From Antedon mediterranea (Eukaryota > Echinodermata > Crinoidea > Comatulida > Antedonidae), in the NCBI RefSeq assembly GCF_964355755.1, contig NC_092674.1, positions 16,313,001 through 16,377,000 of the forward strand: a stretch of 64,000 nucleotides of DNA. Reading direction: 5' to 3'. The notes below the pieces were generated by a model, which worked only from the letters and a program-made list of their open reading frames with translations, had not been told where the DNA came from and did no database searches. A program made the translations under genes and the position numbers. Shown here one piece after another: positions 1-10,837 of the stretch (the first letter of the stretch is position 1; each line of letters opens with the position of its first letter).

Positions 1-677
1 GATTGAAACAACATAAAATTACTCTAAACCATCAGCTGTAGTTCAACATTAACAACTGCACCCCCCCCCCCCCCCCCCCCTCTGGTCACTATTATCATGG
101 ACCTTTAAATTAGCATGAATCTATATAAATTCTTTCTTTCTTTGGTTGCAGAATATTTGTTGTATCAATAAACTTATGTTAAACCGATTCAATTTCAATT
201 ATTATCTTACAAAAATAAATAATTCAATCATGGTGGATACATTTTAAAAATGTTGATTTTAAAATAATTCTTTTTGCTATACATACAAATATAAAATATA
301 TATTTATATTACATTATTACTCTATTAGTGATGTCAAAATATGTTATGTTAAAATAAATGTGGTAAATATAATTATTTTAACAATTTGCAAAGTATAAGT
401 AAATTGCTATATATCCAATCTGTTTTTACATTATTTTGTTGAAATGTCTACATATATATATATTGTGATATTGATTTTAAATTATTATGTATTATTAAAA
501 AAATTAAGTTCAAACTATTGATTTTTAAAGTTATTTATTACAAGATCACAAATTGTGAAATTATATAATAATATTAATCCATTATCATTGCTTAACCAAC
601 AATGTAAAACAATTTGTAATTTAATTCTAAATTAAACCAAATTGGTAAAACTAAGCAAACATAAGCAATACACTTAC
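1..677. other. AT-rich intronic DNA with a poly-C run
   Basis: No coding exon seen. A run of 20 C lies at 61-80. The rest is AT-rich and shares blocks such as TCATGGTGGAT with the spacers between the LRR exons to the right, so it is probably intron of the same minus-strand gene. Confidence 0.5.
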
Positions 678-749
678 AGTGTTTCCAATGCTGTCAAACC
701 AGCAAATACATTGGCTTGTAATGTACTTATTTGGTTACTGTACAAATCC
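678..749 (-). CDS. LRR exon, copy 4
   Basis: 72 nt, same splice signals and phase. Encodes an LRR beginning DLYSNQISTLQANVFAGL. The next exon downstream on the minus strand lies outside the window. Confidence 0.8.
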
Positions 750-3700
750 CTTAAAAGTAAAAAGAATGCACAGTATAAGTAAATCACAATATCCAAGCTG
801 TTTTAAAATTATTTTAGTTTTTCTGTCACCTCAAATGTTGAAATGTCTACATTCCTGTACATTATACAGTAGTTATACTGCATGTACTCTATTGTATGTA
901 CTTTAGTTATGTCAAAATATATTATGTTAAAGCTCAGGTACAGTCATGAATTTTAAATATAATATTTGGTTAATTGTACATAAATCAAATATTTGTAACA
1001 GAAATCGAGACGAAAAAACAAGAATTTCCCTTAATATGGTCAAATACAAAATTTGGCAAAATTCTTCCATAAAAACCAGGAAGACTTTTTTTCAGTAGTT
1101 AGGTAGTTAACATAATGTAATAACATGACTCCCTAGACGGTGAAAAAAGATGGTGGATATACGGTGGATAATTTTTACTATAGCATGAAAATAAAAATCT
1201 GAAGTTGAATAAAAATATCAGAAATGTAATATTCAAGTTATATTACCTATATTTAGTCATCCGAAAAATTTTTTTTACCACACTGTTTATTTTTCATAGC
1301 TTTTTAAAATTTGTAATTTAAGCAATACACTTACAGTGTTTCCAATGCTGTCAAACCAGCAAATGCATTGGCTGGTAATGTACTTATTTGGTGCCTGCTC
1401 AAAGACCTTAAAAGTAAAAAGAATGCACAGTATAAGTAAATCACAATAGTTGTTTTAAAATTATTTTAGTTTTTCTGTCACCTCAAATGTTGAAATGTGT
1501 ACATTCCTGTACATTATACAGTAGTTATACTCTATACTCTATTGTATGTACTTTAGTTATGTCAAAATATATTATGTTAAAATAAAAATGTGGTAAATAT
1601 ATTTAAATTCACATTTTTGAATTGTTATATTTTACAACAATAAATAATTCAATCATGGTAGATAAATAAAAAATAAAAAAAAATGTTGATTTTAAAATTC
1701 TTTTTACTGTAAATAATTAAATTATGGAATCATAATGTACACATTAGTCCATTATTACAATTGAACCTACAATGCATGCATTGTATTGTATCAATATTTT
1801 ATGGAAAAATATACAATATTTCTGTAAATTGTAATAGTTTTTATTCTCATAAGACAAAATTATTACATAAATAAATATTAATTATTTAGTAACATTCATT
1901 ATAATGATATTTATATTGCAAATATTTACAATTAAAGATTAATTTTGAATTATTATATATTACAGAAAAAATAAAGTTCATTCATGGTGGATGAACTATA
2001 AGACTAGTGATTTTTAAAGATGTTTTTATAAAATCACAAATTGTGAAATTATGTAAACATTTCAATCCATTATCATTGTTTAACCAACAAAGTAAAATAA
2101 TTTGTAATTTAATTCTAAATTAAACCAAATTGGTAAATGTAAGCAAACATAAGCAATACACTTACAGTTTTGTTATTATAATATTTATATTGTGATATTT
2201 ACAATAACAATTTATTTTGAAATATTATTATTTAAAAAAATAAAGTTCATTCATGGTGGATAAGCAAAAAACTATTAATTTCTATATTTAAACCAAATTG
2301 GTAAAAGTAAGCAAACATAAGCAATACACTTACAGTGTTTCCAATGCTGTCAAACCAGCAAATACATTGGCTGGTAATGTACTTATTTGGTTACTGTACA
2401 AATACCTTAAAAGTAAAAAGAATGCACAGTATAAATATAATCACAATATCCAAGCTGTTTTTAAATTATTTTAGTTTTTCTGTCACCTCAAATGTTGAAA
2501 TGTCTACATTCCTGTACATTATACAGTAGTTATACTGCATGTACTCTATTGTATGTACTTTAGTGATGTCAAAATATACTATGTTAAAATTAAAAGGTGG
2601 TAAATAAATTTTAAAACTTATTTTGTTAAAATAAAATTTCTACAACAAATTCAAATTGTTTGTTAGCAACCATATAATAAATGTATTATCTAATATGTAA
2701 TACAGATTCACTTTCAATTGTTATATCTTACAAAAATAAATAATTCAATCAATGTGGATAAATTTTAAAAATAATAATGAAATGATAGAATATATTCTAT
2801 TATTAATGTAAAATAATGTGTAATTGTATTTCTAAATTAAATGTTAAACTGATTAAATTTCAATTATTATCTTACAAAATTAAATAATTCAATCATGGTG
2901 GATAAATTTTAAAAATGTTGATTTTAAAATAATTCTTTTTGCTATACATACAAATATAAAATATATATTTATATTTTAATAATTTTTTTCTCATAAGACA
3001 AAATTAATACTTAAACAAATACTAATTATTTAGTAACATTTGTTATTATAATATTTATATTGTGATATTTACAATAACAATTTATTTTGAAATATTATTA
3101 TTTAAAAAAATAAAGTTCATTCATGGTGGATAAGCAAAAAACTATTAATTACTAAATTAAACCAAATTGGTAAAAGTAAGCAAACATAAGCAATACACTT
3201 ACAGTGTTTCCAATGCTGTCAAACCAGCAAATGCATTGGCTGGTAATGTACTTATTTGGTTATAGCTCAAATACCTTAAAAGTAATAAGAATGCACAGTA
3301 TGAGTAAATCACAATATTCAAGTTGTTTTAAAATTATTTTAGTTTTTCTGTCACCTCAAATGTTGAAATGTCTACATTCTTGTACATTATTACTCTATTA
3401 GTGATGTCAAAATATGTTATGTTAAAATAAATGTGGTAAATATAATTATTTTAACAATTTGCAAAGTATAAGTAAATTGCTATATATCCAATCTGTTTTT
3501 ACATTATTTTGTTGAAATGTCTACATATATATATATTGTGATATTGATTTTAAATTATTATGTATTATTAAACAAATTAAGTTCAAACTATTGATTTTTA
3601 AAGTTATTTATTACAAGATCACAGATAATTTATTTTTATAAATCAATTGTTTGGTCAACCATAATAAATGTATTATCTAATATGTTAAACAGATTCAATT

Positions 3701-6700
3701 TAAATTGTTATCTTACAAAATAAATAGTTCAATCATGGTGGATAAATTTAAGAATTGTTGCTTTTTAAATTTGTTTTACTATAAATAATCATGAAATCAT
3801 AAGGTACATATTAATCCATTATTACAATTGAACCTACAATGCATGCATTGTATTGTGTCAACATTTTATTGATGTCAAAATAAAAATTATTAAAAGTAAA
3901 TATTCATCTCAAAACGTATGAATGTATAGTTGTACATGATATTGTTCACTATAGGTTTAATTATGTTACTCTGCACCCTATATCTTAATTTGTGTTTTAT
4001 TTAGGGTTATCCCTTTGTTCTTATAATTATGTGATGCCACTGCCCTTTTTTAACACTCAAACAAATAAAGACTTGGTTATACTGATCGGTTTGATAAATG
4101 TGTATTTATTGAAGTCTGTGACATTTGTTGAATTTGAATATAATTATCAATTATCAAAGACAAAATTACTACATAAACAAATACTAGTTATTTAGTAACA
4201 ATGATTTTGATATTTATATCGTGAAATTATACAATAAAGGATTTCGAATTATTATATCCTCCAAAAAAAAAGTTCACTCATGAACAAGAAAATGAATTGT
4301 TTCTAGAGTTATTTTTATAAGTATAAAGATAATAAAATTATATAATAATATTAATCCATTATCAATGTGTAAATGTATTTATAAATTAAAAACAAACTGG
4401 TTAAAATAACCAAACATGTAAATTTGCCTTTGTTCCACACACAAAAGAATCACAAAAAGCTGGTAAAAATCTCAAAATACAAACAATATAGTATAAACTA
4501 GCAAATGTGAAAAATTAAAACATTAAAAATAATACAGAGCACTCTACTCTCATTCAGAATGTACACGTCACATTACTTGTTTTAACTACCTTATTTATAT
4601 ATATTCCAAATAGATGATTGACTGATTGGGAGCATGCACATAGCTGACCATGTTATAATTTTTGGAAAACTAAGGCCTACCTACCAAATACCTACAATCG
4701 TTTTAATCATTTTTTTTTTAGTCTATCACATTCTTACGTAAAATGTCGTATACGGATATTGACCAGATTAATGATGAGCCCGTAAACTGATTGAAACCAC
4801 CTAAATATACTGTAGACCGCCACAAGACCAGTAGTTTCACATTAACAAATTCCACCCACTCCCCCTCTGTTCAATATTATCATGATCCTACTGTATAAAG
4901 CATGGACCTATTATCAAAGAAATATAAATTTTGCTCACAGTATGACATAAATTTAGTTAAATTTCAAAATATCGACAAAAGATGTTCTACTTACAATGTT
5001 GTTATTGGATCATACACATTGTACTTAACAAGCTCTGTATGTATATTTGCATTCCATGGATTACATCTAGTGTTATTATAACAATCATCCGAGTAACACG
5101 TCGGGACATTACATGTGCAAGATGCTGGGCATCCGACTATAGGCCCTAATGATTTTGTAAAAAAAAAACAAGCAGTAACTAAAAGTACTGTACTTTGTTT
5201 CTATCTTACATAGTAGAACACTACGATAATGATGAATAATGATGGTGATAACAATGAGTATTTTAAAGATGAACATAAATTCTTATAATTCGATACAGGT
5301 GAAATAAAATCATATCATATTTAAGTTTCAATATTACACTATTTAATTTAACGGTATTGTTTATTTCGTCGTGTTAAACAATGGAATATTATGAAAGGAG
5401 AATAAACGACGCCAAAAGTAGTTTAATCTCTTTTTTCTCTAACTGGGTAAACTCTTGAAAATAGAACTTATTTTTATATAATTTATAAAACAAAACACTC
5501 CCTCTTAGTCAATAGTGTATTGTAATACCGCCTGTTAGTACTGAAGTTTGTATTAAGTGTGAAATTGTCCTTACATTGACAAATAACACTAGCATCCTCA
5601 TCGTGTCCACAATCGTGTACACTCATTCCATTACATTGTAAAATTACAATACAAGTTTAAAACATTTCTTTATTTACATGCATACTGTTATTAATCCTAG
5701 TTGAGTGTTAGTAGCAGCGGCAGTATATTATCAGGGCATCGGCAGCGGCAGTATATTATCAGGGCATCGGCAGCGGCAGTAGCAGTAGTAGTAGTAATAC
5801 ACGGTATTCTTGGAGTGAGGGGTAATAATATTCTGCCTTACAAATAAGTAAATAAATAGTTTGCGGAAAATGTTTACTAAAGCCAAAAAATGAAATTATT
5901 ATTAATTAATTGTATTAATTACTGCTATTATTTTTAAATTATAAAGTACGACAAATAGAAATCGTATGTGATAATAGGCATACAGAATGGAAGAGATGTC
6001 CGGCGATTAAAACCAGTCAAATCTTATAAAGTGTGACGTAACAATCGTATGTGATAATACGCATACAGAATAGAAGTGATGTCCGGCGATTCAAACCAGT
6101 CAAATCTTATAAAGTGTGACGTAACAATCGTATGTGATAAATAGGCATACATAATGGAAGAGATGTCCGGCGATTAAAACCAGTCAAATCTTATAAAGTG
6201 TGACGTAACAATCGTATGTGATAATACGCATACAGAATAGAAGTGATGTCCGGCGATTCAAACCAGTCAAATCTTATAAAGTGTGACGTAACAATCGTAT
6301 GTGATAATACGCATACAAAATGGAAGCGATGTCCGGTGATCAAAACCTGCCGAATGTTATAAAGTGTGATTGTTATAATAAAGTGTGACGCATACAGAAT
6401 TGAAGTGATGTCCGGCGATTAAAACCAGTCAAAACTAATAAAGTTTAGACAAAAATGTTATTAAAAACGATTATTTTTCCATATCGGGCCTCTCTTTATG
6501 GAAATCCAAAAAACACTTAAGCAAGATTTAATTTAGCATATAATGAGTTAGATGTTTGGGAAATATTCTGCAACAGTAACAATAATGATAAAATGTTATA
6601 TATTCTGGGAACTACAATAATACTTTAATGTGTTTTGACAAATTTAGGGAAAAGAAATGATCTTAAAACTGTACAGCTCGCAGAGAACATTGGTGCTGCA

Positions 6701-7288
6701 TTTTTCAGTTGTTGCTCCCCCAACATTGGCACCTTTTTCAAGCTTATTCGCGAATCGTTTCGGTTTGACGTTTGACGCGCGTGTAAAATGCTCAGTGGGA
6801 ACCGGTCTTAAGTGTGTGGATACATCGAAAGATGAACAAAATAGTGCAAAATATTAGTTCTTGAACAAATGGAAAAAACTCTCGCAATTTTACTATTTGT
6901 TCATTAAAAGGTAAACTATTGACAACATTAACTAAAGAATTTGATCACAGTACCGTATATAAAAAATCTAAAATGTATAGTTCGAAAAAATATTTTCATT
7001 TCATTTCAATAAAACATTATAGAACAATGTTGTAAAATAAGGATTAGCCACAAATTCTGAAAAGGTCATCAAATATTATAATGCCTTACAATATTATAAT
7101 ATCTATTAAAAATGATAAATATTAAGAGAAGTAATCATACCGGAATTTGAACCAACATCAGCACAACTAGAAAACGATAACTCCACCAATATTATTACCA
7201 CTTTAAAGACAAACATCTTTTTATGCAATTCAGTACCGTGATGTGCGTAGTAAACTTTATCTCCGAAAGTCATCTCAACGTTTGACAT
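678..7288 (-). CDS. SRCR/leucine-rich-repeat secreted or membrane receptor, 5' part (multi-exon)
   Basis: Minus-strand gene assembled from seven exons: 7141-7288, 5575-about 5639, 4995-5145, 3203-3274, 2334-2405, 1335-1406 and 678-749. In order they encode a hydrophobic leader, the C-terminal part of a scavenger-receptor cysteine-rich (SRCR) domain, an LRR N-terminal cysteine cap, and four 24-residue LRRs of the LxxNQISTLPANxFAGLTAL type. Donors are GTATGA, GTAAGG or GTAAGT, and the LRR acceptors read CTTTTAAG. Phases fit: leader ends phase 1, SRCR exon ends phase 1, cap exon runs phase 1 to phase 2, and every LRR exon is phase 2 to phase 2. Extracellular LRR proteins of this kind commonly act in recognition or adhesion; the ligand is unknown. 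The 3' end is outside the window. The exon structure is strongly supported; the SRCR part is only about 20 residues and may be incomplete or decayed. Confidence 0.75.
927..1318 (-). repeat. Truncated MITE, same family as 14,965-15,557
   Basis: Begins TTAAAGCTCAGGTACAG and matches, in the opposite orientation, the right two-thirds of the complete element at 14,965-15,557, sharing for example the TATCCACC and CACCGTCTAGGGAGTCA blocks. It lies in the intron between LRR exon copies 3 and 4. Confidence 0.75.
1335..1406 (-). CDS. LRR exon, copy 3
   Basis: 72 nt, same splice signals and phase. Encodes an LRR beginning SLSRHQISTLPANAFAGL, the most divergent at its N-terminal side, where the variable LRR positions lie. 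Confidence 0.8.
2154..2170 (-). pseudogene. Remnant of a deleted LRR exon
   Basis: The intron sequence and GTAAGTG donor that flank every LRR exon are present (complement of 2161-2165), but the exon stops after its last bases and runs directly into the TTTGTTATTATAATATT spacer that elsewhere (from about 3038) sits well away from an exon. An exon copy has evidently been lost by recombination between repeats. Confidence 0.6.
2334..2405 (-). CDS. LRR exon, copy 2
   Basis: 72 nt with the same acceptor, donor and phase as the other copies. Encodes an LRR beginning YLYSNQISTLPANVFAGL. Confidence 0.85.
3203..3274 (-). CDS. LRR exon, copy 1 (first after the cap)
   Basis: Exactly 72 nt, phase 2 to phase 2, CTTTTAAG acceptor and GTAAGTG donor. 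Encodes one LRR beginning YLSYNQISTLPANAFAGL. Near-identical to three further exons at lower coordinates. Confidence 0.85.
4995..5145 (-). CDS. LRR N-terminal cap (LRRNT) exon
   Basis: A 151-nt exon with an AG acceptor (complement of 5146-5147) and GTAAG donor (complement of 4990-4994). It encodes CPASCTCNVPTCYSDDC, an LRRNT-type cysteine cluster, then NNTRC and a stretch ending in ITTL, which is completed across the splice into the first LRR. Entry phase 1, exit phase 2. Confidence 0.8.
5575..5639 (-). CDS. SRCR-domain C-terminal exon (short)
   Basis: The reverse strand reads CNGMSVHDCGHDEDASVICQ before a GTAAGG donor, the classic end of an SRCR domain (CNG, then CxHxEDAxVxC). About 14 residues normally found between CNG and the HDCGH segment are absent, and no acceptor AG is obvious immediately upstream. 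The exon ends in phase 1 and joins the cap exon in frame. Either a short alternative exon or a deleted SRCR copy. Confidence 0.45.
5708..5796. repeat. Short tandem repeat rich in GGCAGCGGCAG
   Basis: The block CGGCAGTATATTATCAGGGCAT occurs twice in tandem and decays into GTAGCAGTAGTAGTAG. It lies in the intron between leader and SRCR exons. Confidence 0.8.
5955..6445. repeat. Minisatellite, about 83-bp unit, about five copies
   Basis: ATCGTATGTGATAATACGCAT recurs at about 5961, 6043, 6127, 6211 and 6293, each followed by a GATGTCCGGCGATT block and a GTCAAATCTTATAAAGTGTG block. Two sub-variants alternate. Located in the intron of the SRCR/LRR gene. The stretch 6450-7140 shows no exon. Confidence 0.9.
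7141..7288 (-). CDS. Leader exon of the SRCR/LRR gene
   Basis: ATG at 7286-7288 opens 49 codons plus one base before a GTATGATT donor (complement of 7133-7140). Met25 is followed by a hydrophobic run (FVFKVVIILVELSFSS, then CA), a good signal peptide with possible cleavage after SSCA. Met25 may therefore be the real start, with the first 24 residues untranslated. It ends in phase 1, as needed for the next exon. No other downstream function is visible. Confidence 0.5.
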
Positions 7289-7493
7289 AATATTGTTTCT
7301 TTTAGTATTGTTGCAAAAGAGTTTTAAATAATTAATATAAATCAGTTCACCAGCTGTATTACTTTGCTTAGTGGTTGATATTAATATTTAATTGTTTTGT
7401 TGGAATAAGTAATTACATAGATTGAAGATAAACAGTAATGAATGTGAATTTACTATGTGTACTGTTATTATGAATATAATGTGACTATATCAG

Positions 7494-7702
7494 GAGTATT
7501 AGTTAGACACTGGTAGTGTACTAACCCTTATTTACTTATGTATATAACAGGAGTATTAGTTAGACACTGGTAGTGTACTAACCCTTATTTACTTATGTAT
7601 ATAACAGGAGTATTAGTTAGACACTGGTAGTGTACTAACCCTTATTTACTTATGTATATAACAGGAGTATTAGTTAGACACTGGTAGTGTACTAACCCTT
7701 AT
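7494..7702. repeat. 57-bp minisatellite, about 3.6 copies
   Basis: GAGTATTAGTTAGACACTGG starts at 7494, 7551, 7608 and 7665, a constant 57-bp period with essentially identical units, so the array is young. It sits just upstream of the leader exon on the minus strand. Confidence 0.95.
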
Positions 7703-7719
7703 TAATTTTTTTTTCAATC

Positions 7720-7910
7720 GAGTTCGAACAATACCATGAAAGCCCCAGTGGTCTAATGGTTAGGACATCTGCATATCAAGCAGGCGATCCGAGTTCGAGT
7801 CTCGGTTGGGGCGACTTTTTCTCATTCTCACAGATTTCCTCATCTTTATCGTTTCAAATTAATTAATTAAATTTCAGTATATCACCGGGCGGTTTAGAAT
7901 TAATGTTCAT
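7720..7910 (+). repeat. Segment duplicated at 8380-8556 (tRNA-containing unit)
   Basis: From CAATCGAGTTCGAACAATACCATG through the tRNA and TTTTTCTCATTCTCACAGATTTCC to CCGGGCGGTTTAGAATT, this segment recurs downstream with the tRNA partly deleted. It behaves as a tRNA-headed SINE-like repeat or a local duplication. Confidence 0.7.
7742..7813 (+). tRNA. tRNA-like gene, anticodon ATC (Asp by code)
   Basis: 72 nt fold into a full cloverleaf: 7-bp acceptor (GCCCCAG with TTGGGGC), D stem GTCT/GGAC, anticodon stem TCTGC/GCAGG with loop ATATCAA (T33, anticodon ATC), 4-nt variable loop, T stem CCGAG/CTCGG with loop TTCGAGT, and discriminator G73. Internal box A (TGGTCTAATGG) and box B (GAGTTCGAGTC) are good, and a T-run follows within two bases, as a Pol III terminator would. 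AUC is an unusual anticodon; normal eukaryotic tRNA-Asp uses GUC. G73 suits Asp. It could be a functional tRNA, a mutated copy, or the head of a tRNA-derived repeat, because a decayed copy lies at about 8404-8455. Confidence 0.7.
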
Positions 7911-7985
7911 TGCCTGATGTGTGTATATATATAAACACAAGAGGCAAAGAACATTAATTCTAAACCGCCCGCTGATATACTGAAA

Positions 7986-7990
<5 letters not shown>
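7872..7990. repeat. Foldback (inverted) repeat
   Basis: TCAGTATATCACCGGGCGG and its continuation to about 7913 reappear inverted at 7946-7985 with a short (TA)-rich loop; a third direct copy follows at 8031-8080. A (TA)n run lies at about 7988-8022. Confidence 0.8.
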
Positions 7991-8027
<37 letters not shown>

Positions 8028-8099
8028 CTTTCAGTATATCACCGGGCGGTTTAGAATTAATGTTCATTGCCTGATGTGTTTATATATATACACACTTGC

Positions 8100-8262
8100 A
8101 CTGATGAAGGGCTAGTGTTGCCCGAAAGCTCTGCTAACTTTTCTGGCTGTTTACTTTATCGTTTTGATTTAGCTTTTCGCTTTTTATTTTTGTATCTCCA
8201 TTGAGATCCAGCCACTGATACCCACAGCATTGTCATTTTTTTCAGTTATTTGCCTTTGGATT
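8100..8262 (+). mobile_element. 3' tail fragment of a retroelement
   Basis: ACTGATGAAGGGCTAGTGTT then CCCGAAAGCTCTGC is the GATGA...GAAA-type tail seen at the 3' end of several retroelement families. The part around CCACTGATACCCACAGCATT recurs inverted at about 44,680-44,745. Exact family not determined. Confidence 0.45.
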
Positions 8263-8379
8263 TATATATATTTTGATATATACATCTATTGATCTCTATT
8301 GATCTCTGGTGTGCGTGCGTACAACTGAGGGACTAGTGTTGTTCCACCGTACCACGCCGAGAATGTTAAAGAGTCGCTA

Positions 8380-8556
8380 TCCAATCGAGTTTGAACAATA
8401 CCATGAAAGCCCTAGTGGCCATATCAAGCAGAAGGTTCCGGGTTCGAGTTGGGGCAACTTTTTCTCATTCTAACAGATTTCCTCATCTTATCGTTTCAAA
8501 TGAATTAATTAAATTTCAGTACCGGGCGGTTTAGAATTTATTCTGTGCCTGTGTTG
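8380..8556 (+). repeat. Decayed second copy of the tRNA-containing unit
   Basis: Matches 7720-7910 but lacks the D-arm and part of the anticodon arm of the tRNA (AGCCCTAGTGGCCATATCAAGC), so it is not a functional tRNA. Confidence 0.7.
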
Positions 8557-8634
8557 TTTATATATACGTATAAACATATACATATTATGTATATGAAGAG
8601 AAGGACACACCACACCAAAGAGAGAAAATACATA

Positions 8635-9030
8635 ATAACTAGTTATACCAAAAAAAGGGTCGACATTTTGTCATTTTTCGAAATTTTTTTAAAGAAAAAT
8701 GACCAAAATATCGACCTTTTAAAATTAAATTATTATGAAATAATATTGCCATATATGCACATATTGCGTTATCATCATCTTATAGAGTCATAGTAACTAG
8801 TTATGTCAAAAAAGAAAAGGGTCGAAATTTGGTCACTTTTCGAAAATTTCCCTGTACTATAAGTTTATAGGGGTTTTTTTTTTTTAATATTGCCATATAT
8901 GCACATATTGCGTTATCATCATCTTATAGAGTCATAGTAACCAGTTATGTCACAAAATCACCCAAACATGACCTTTTTAAAATTAATTTAATATGTTCTA
9001 ATATTGCTATATATGCATGTATATTTCCAG
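8635..9030. repeat. Diverged tandem repeat, about 150-bp unit, three copies
   Basis: Units carry AGTTATG(T)CAAAAAA..GGGTCG and ATTGCCATATATGCACATAT at about 8640, 8795 and 8940. No coding potential beyond chance. The following stretch to 9480 holds nothing recognisable. Confidence 0.6.
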
Positions 9031-9493
9031 ACTTTCAAGACTTTTTCTCAAAGCAGAAAAAGGTTGAAATTGTATGCGATTCTACTCATGTCAATGCAAT
9101 GTCAAAAAGTCAGTTTCTCGAAAATTTCTATACTATAGTAAAGTTTTTTAAACATAATATAATACGGTACTATAAGGCGCATATTACAAAAATATTATGG
9201 CATAATTTAATTTTTTAATTTCAACCTTTTTGTTTAGTTGACATAATTAATATGACTCCATAAGACAATGATAACTTAATATTATGTGCATATAGTACTA
9301 TTATATTATCGCTTTTTTCCTTCCAAAGAGGCCTACCTGAAATGTTTAATTGCCAAATTTCGTCAAACAAAATGTAATATTCGTTACAAAAAAATGACGT
9401 CATTTTACCGGTAACCCTGATTTGCAATACATACTAGGGCTGATCAAAATCGGTTTCCAATCATAATAACCAGATTAAGATTAGTCGACTATT

Positions 9494-9612
9494 GGTTCAC
9501 ACTAGAGGCGCACAGCAAGCGAGTTAACAAGCGTCAGTTCGAATAATCCATCGCTTGTGATTGGTCAAATCACTTATGTTGCGTTACGTACTTGTGTCTC
9601 GACTTGGGAACC
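9494..9612. mobile_element. MITE related to 15,643-15,790 (decayed)
   Basis: Starts GGTTCACACTAGAGG and ends GACTTGGGAACC. Internally it shares ATCGCTTGTGATTGGTCAA and GCGTTACGTACTTGTG with the better-preserved element at 15,643-15,790. Confidence 0.55.
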
Positions 9613-9619
9613 AAGATCG

Positions 9620-10837
9620 CGCTATCAGATCGATAATTTCTTACATAGACTGACACGATTTGTTAGCTCCCGATAACAACTCTAGCGTGAACCATGACTT
9701 CATAACAATTTCTAGCGTGAACCAGGACTACAAAAACACCTCTGCTCAATTGTCTTATTCAGATAAATCAGTAGTCATATGTCTACAAAAGATGAAGGCA
9801 TAACAACCATGTTTGAACATATAGTCTATTGTATAAGTGGTACACATACATATAAACACGGATAGAGTTCAACATATCATGCAATACTATTATACTAAAC
9901 ATGTTTATAGTCTTAGTACAGTAATATTATACATTTATAATTATATATTATTATAATAAACAAAAATATATAACAAAAATAAAAATATAGGACCGAAGGA
10001 AAAATTGATAATTTTCTTTATACATAAGTTTCATAAACAAATAATTGTTTGTAACCCGTCTATTGCTCGTTACAAAACTGTTAATTATTCTACAATTATG
10101 AATCAGTTACTAATTAATATGGGGTCACGTGGGGTCATATTGAGCACATATGGTCAGTATTGTAGGTGGCAAAGTATTTGGTTCATGTTTTAAAAAACAA
10201 TGGCAGGAATTAAACAAGAAATATGAAGAATCAGAAATAAATAAAATAAAGATTTTCGGAATTACTTTAAAAAAAATGAAAATTTCCTAAAATGTGTTTA
10301 TACTATGACCATAAAAAAAAAAAAAAAACAACTGTATGAGAGACGTTGGCTATTCCTTATTTTATTTAATGTATATACATAAAGTATAACCCCCCTCCTT
10401 TGGGACACCTCTATTTAGGGGACACCCCTAATTAAAGGGGCACTTTCTTGGGTCCTATGGTTGTCCCTTTAATATTGTAATTAAACTATTTAATTTGTTA
10501 TGAAATACAAATTTATCAAATGTATGTATCTCTTTAATTTTAATTTCATTTTAATATGAAATACAAATTAATTAAATAAATGTATTTATGTTTTAGTTTT
10601 ACTCTTTCATTTATTATGAAATACATATTTGTTGTATGTATTCATATTTCCATTTCACAATGTATCGTGTTAGCATCATAGTATAAACACACGGATAATT
10701 TGTTGATCTAAACCAACATTTTATATAACATATTATATAATATACAATGTAATTCACATCTCCAGATAAAAAATATAAACTCACTTTCTACAGAATTACT
10801 AGCATGATCGACAACAGGAGGATTTCTCTCAGATATT
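9620..10837. other. AT-rich non-coding stretch
   Basis: No gene or named repeat seen. Contains a short GC-richer patch at about 10,388-10,470 and a run of A at about 10,312-10,328. Confidence 0.4.

Larger units (their letters stand above)
1560..4440. repeat. Duplicated intron spacers of the LRR exon array
   Basis: Blocks containing TAATTCAATCATGGTGGAT, TTGTTATTATAATATTTATA and AAGCAAACATAAGCAATACA recur in similar order between the LRR exons, so each duplication unit carried exon plus intron. Exon-to-exon spacing is unequal (about 590, 930 and 800 nt), reflecting later indels. No other coding sequence seen; 4200-4990 holds nothing recognisable. Confidence 0.65.

Noticed and set aside
679-3401. 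Plus-strand ORFs beginning FPMLSNQQIHWLVMYLFGY-like at 679, 2335 and 3204
   Set aside because: They are the antisense of the minus-strand 72-nt LRR exons, which have splice sites and matching phases.
6657-6857. 66-residue plus ORF before the leader exon
   Set aside because: No motif; lies antisense in an intron of the SRCR/LRR gene.
5955-7702. CRISPR-like array
   Set aside because: Repeats are contiguous minisatellite units without unique spacers, in an animal genome.
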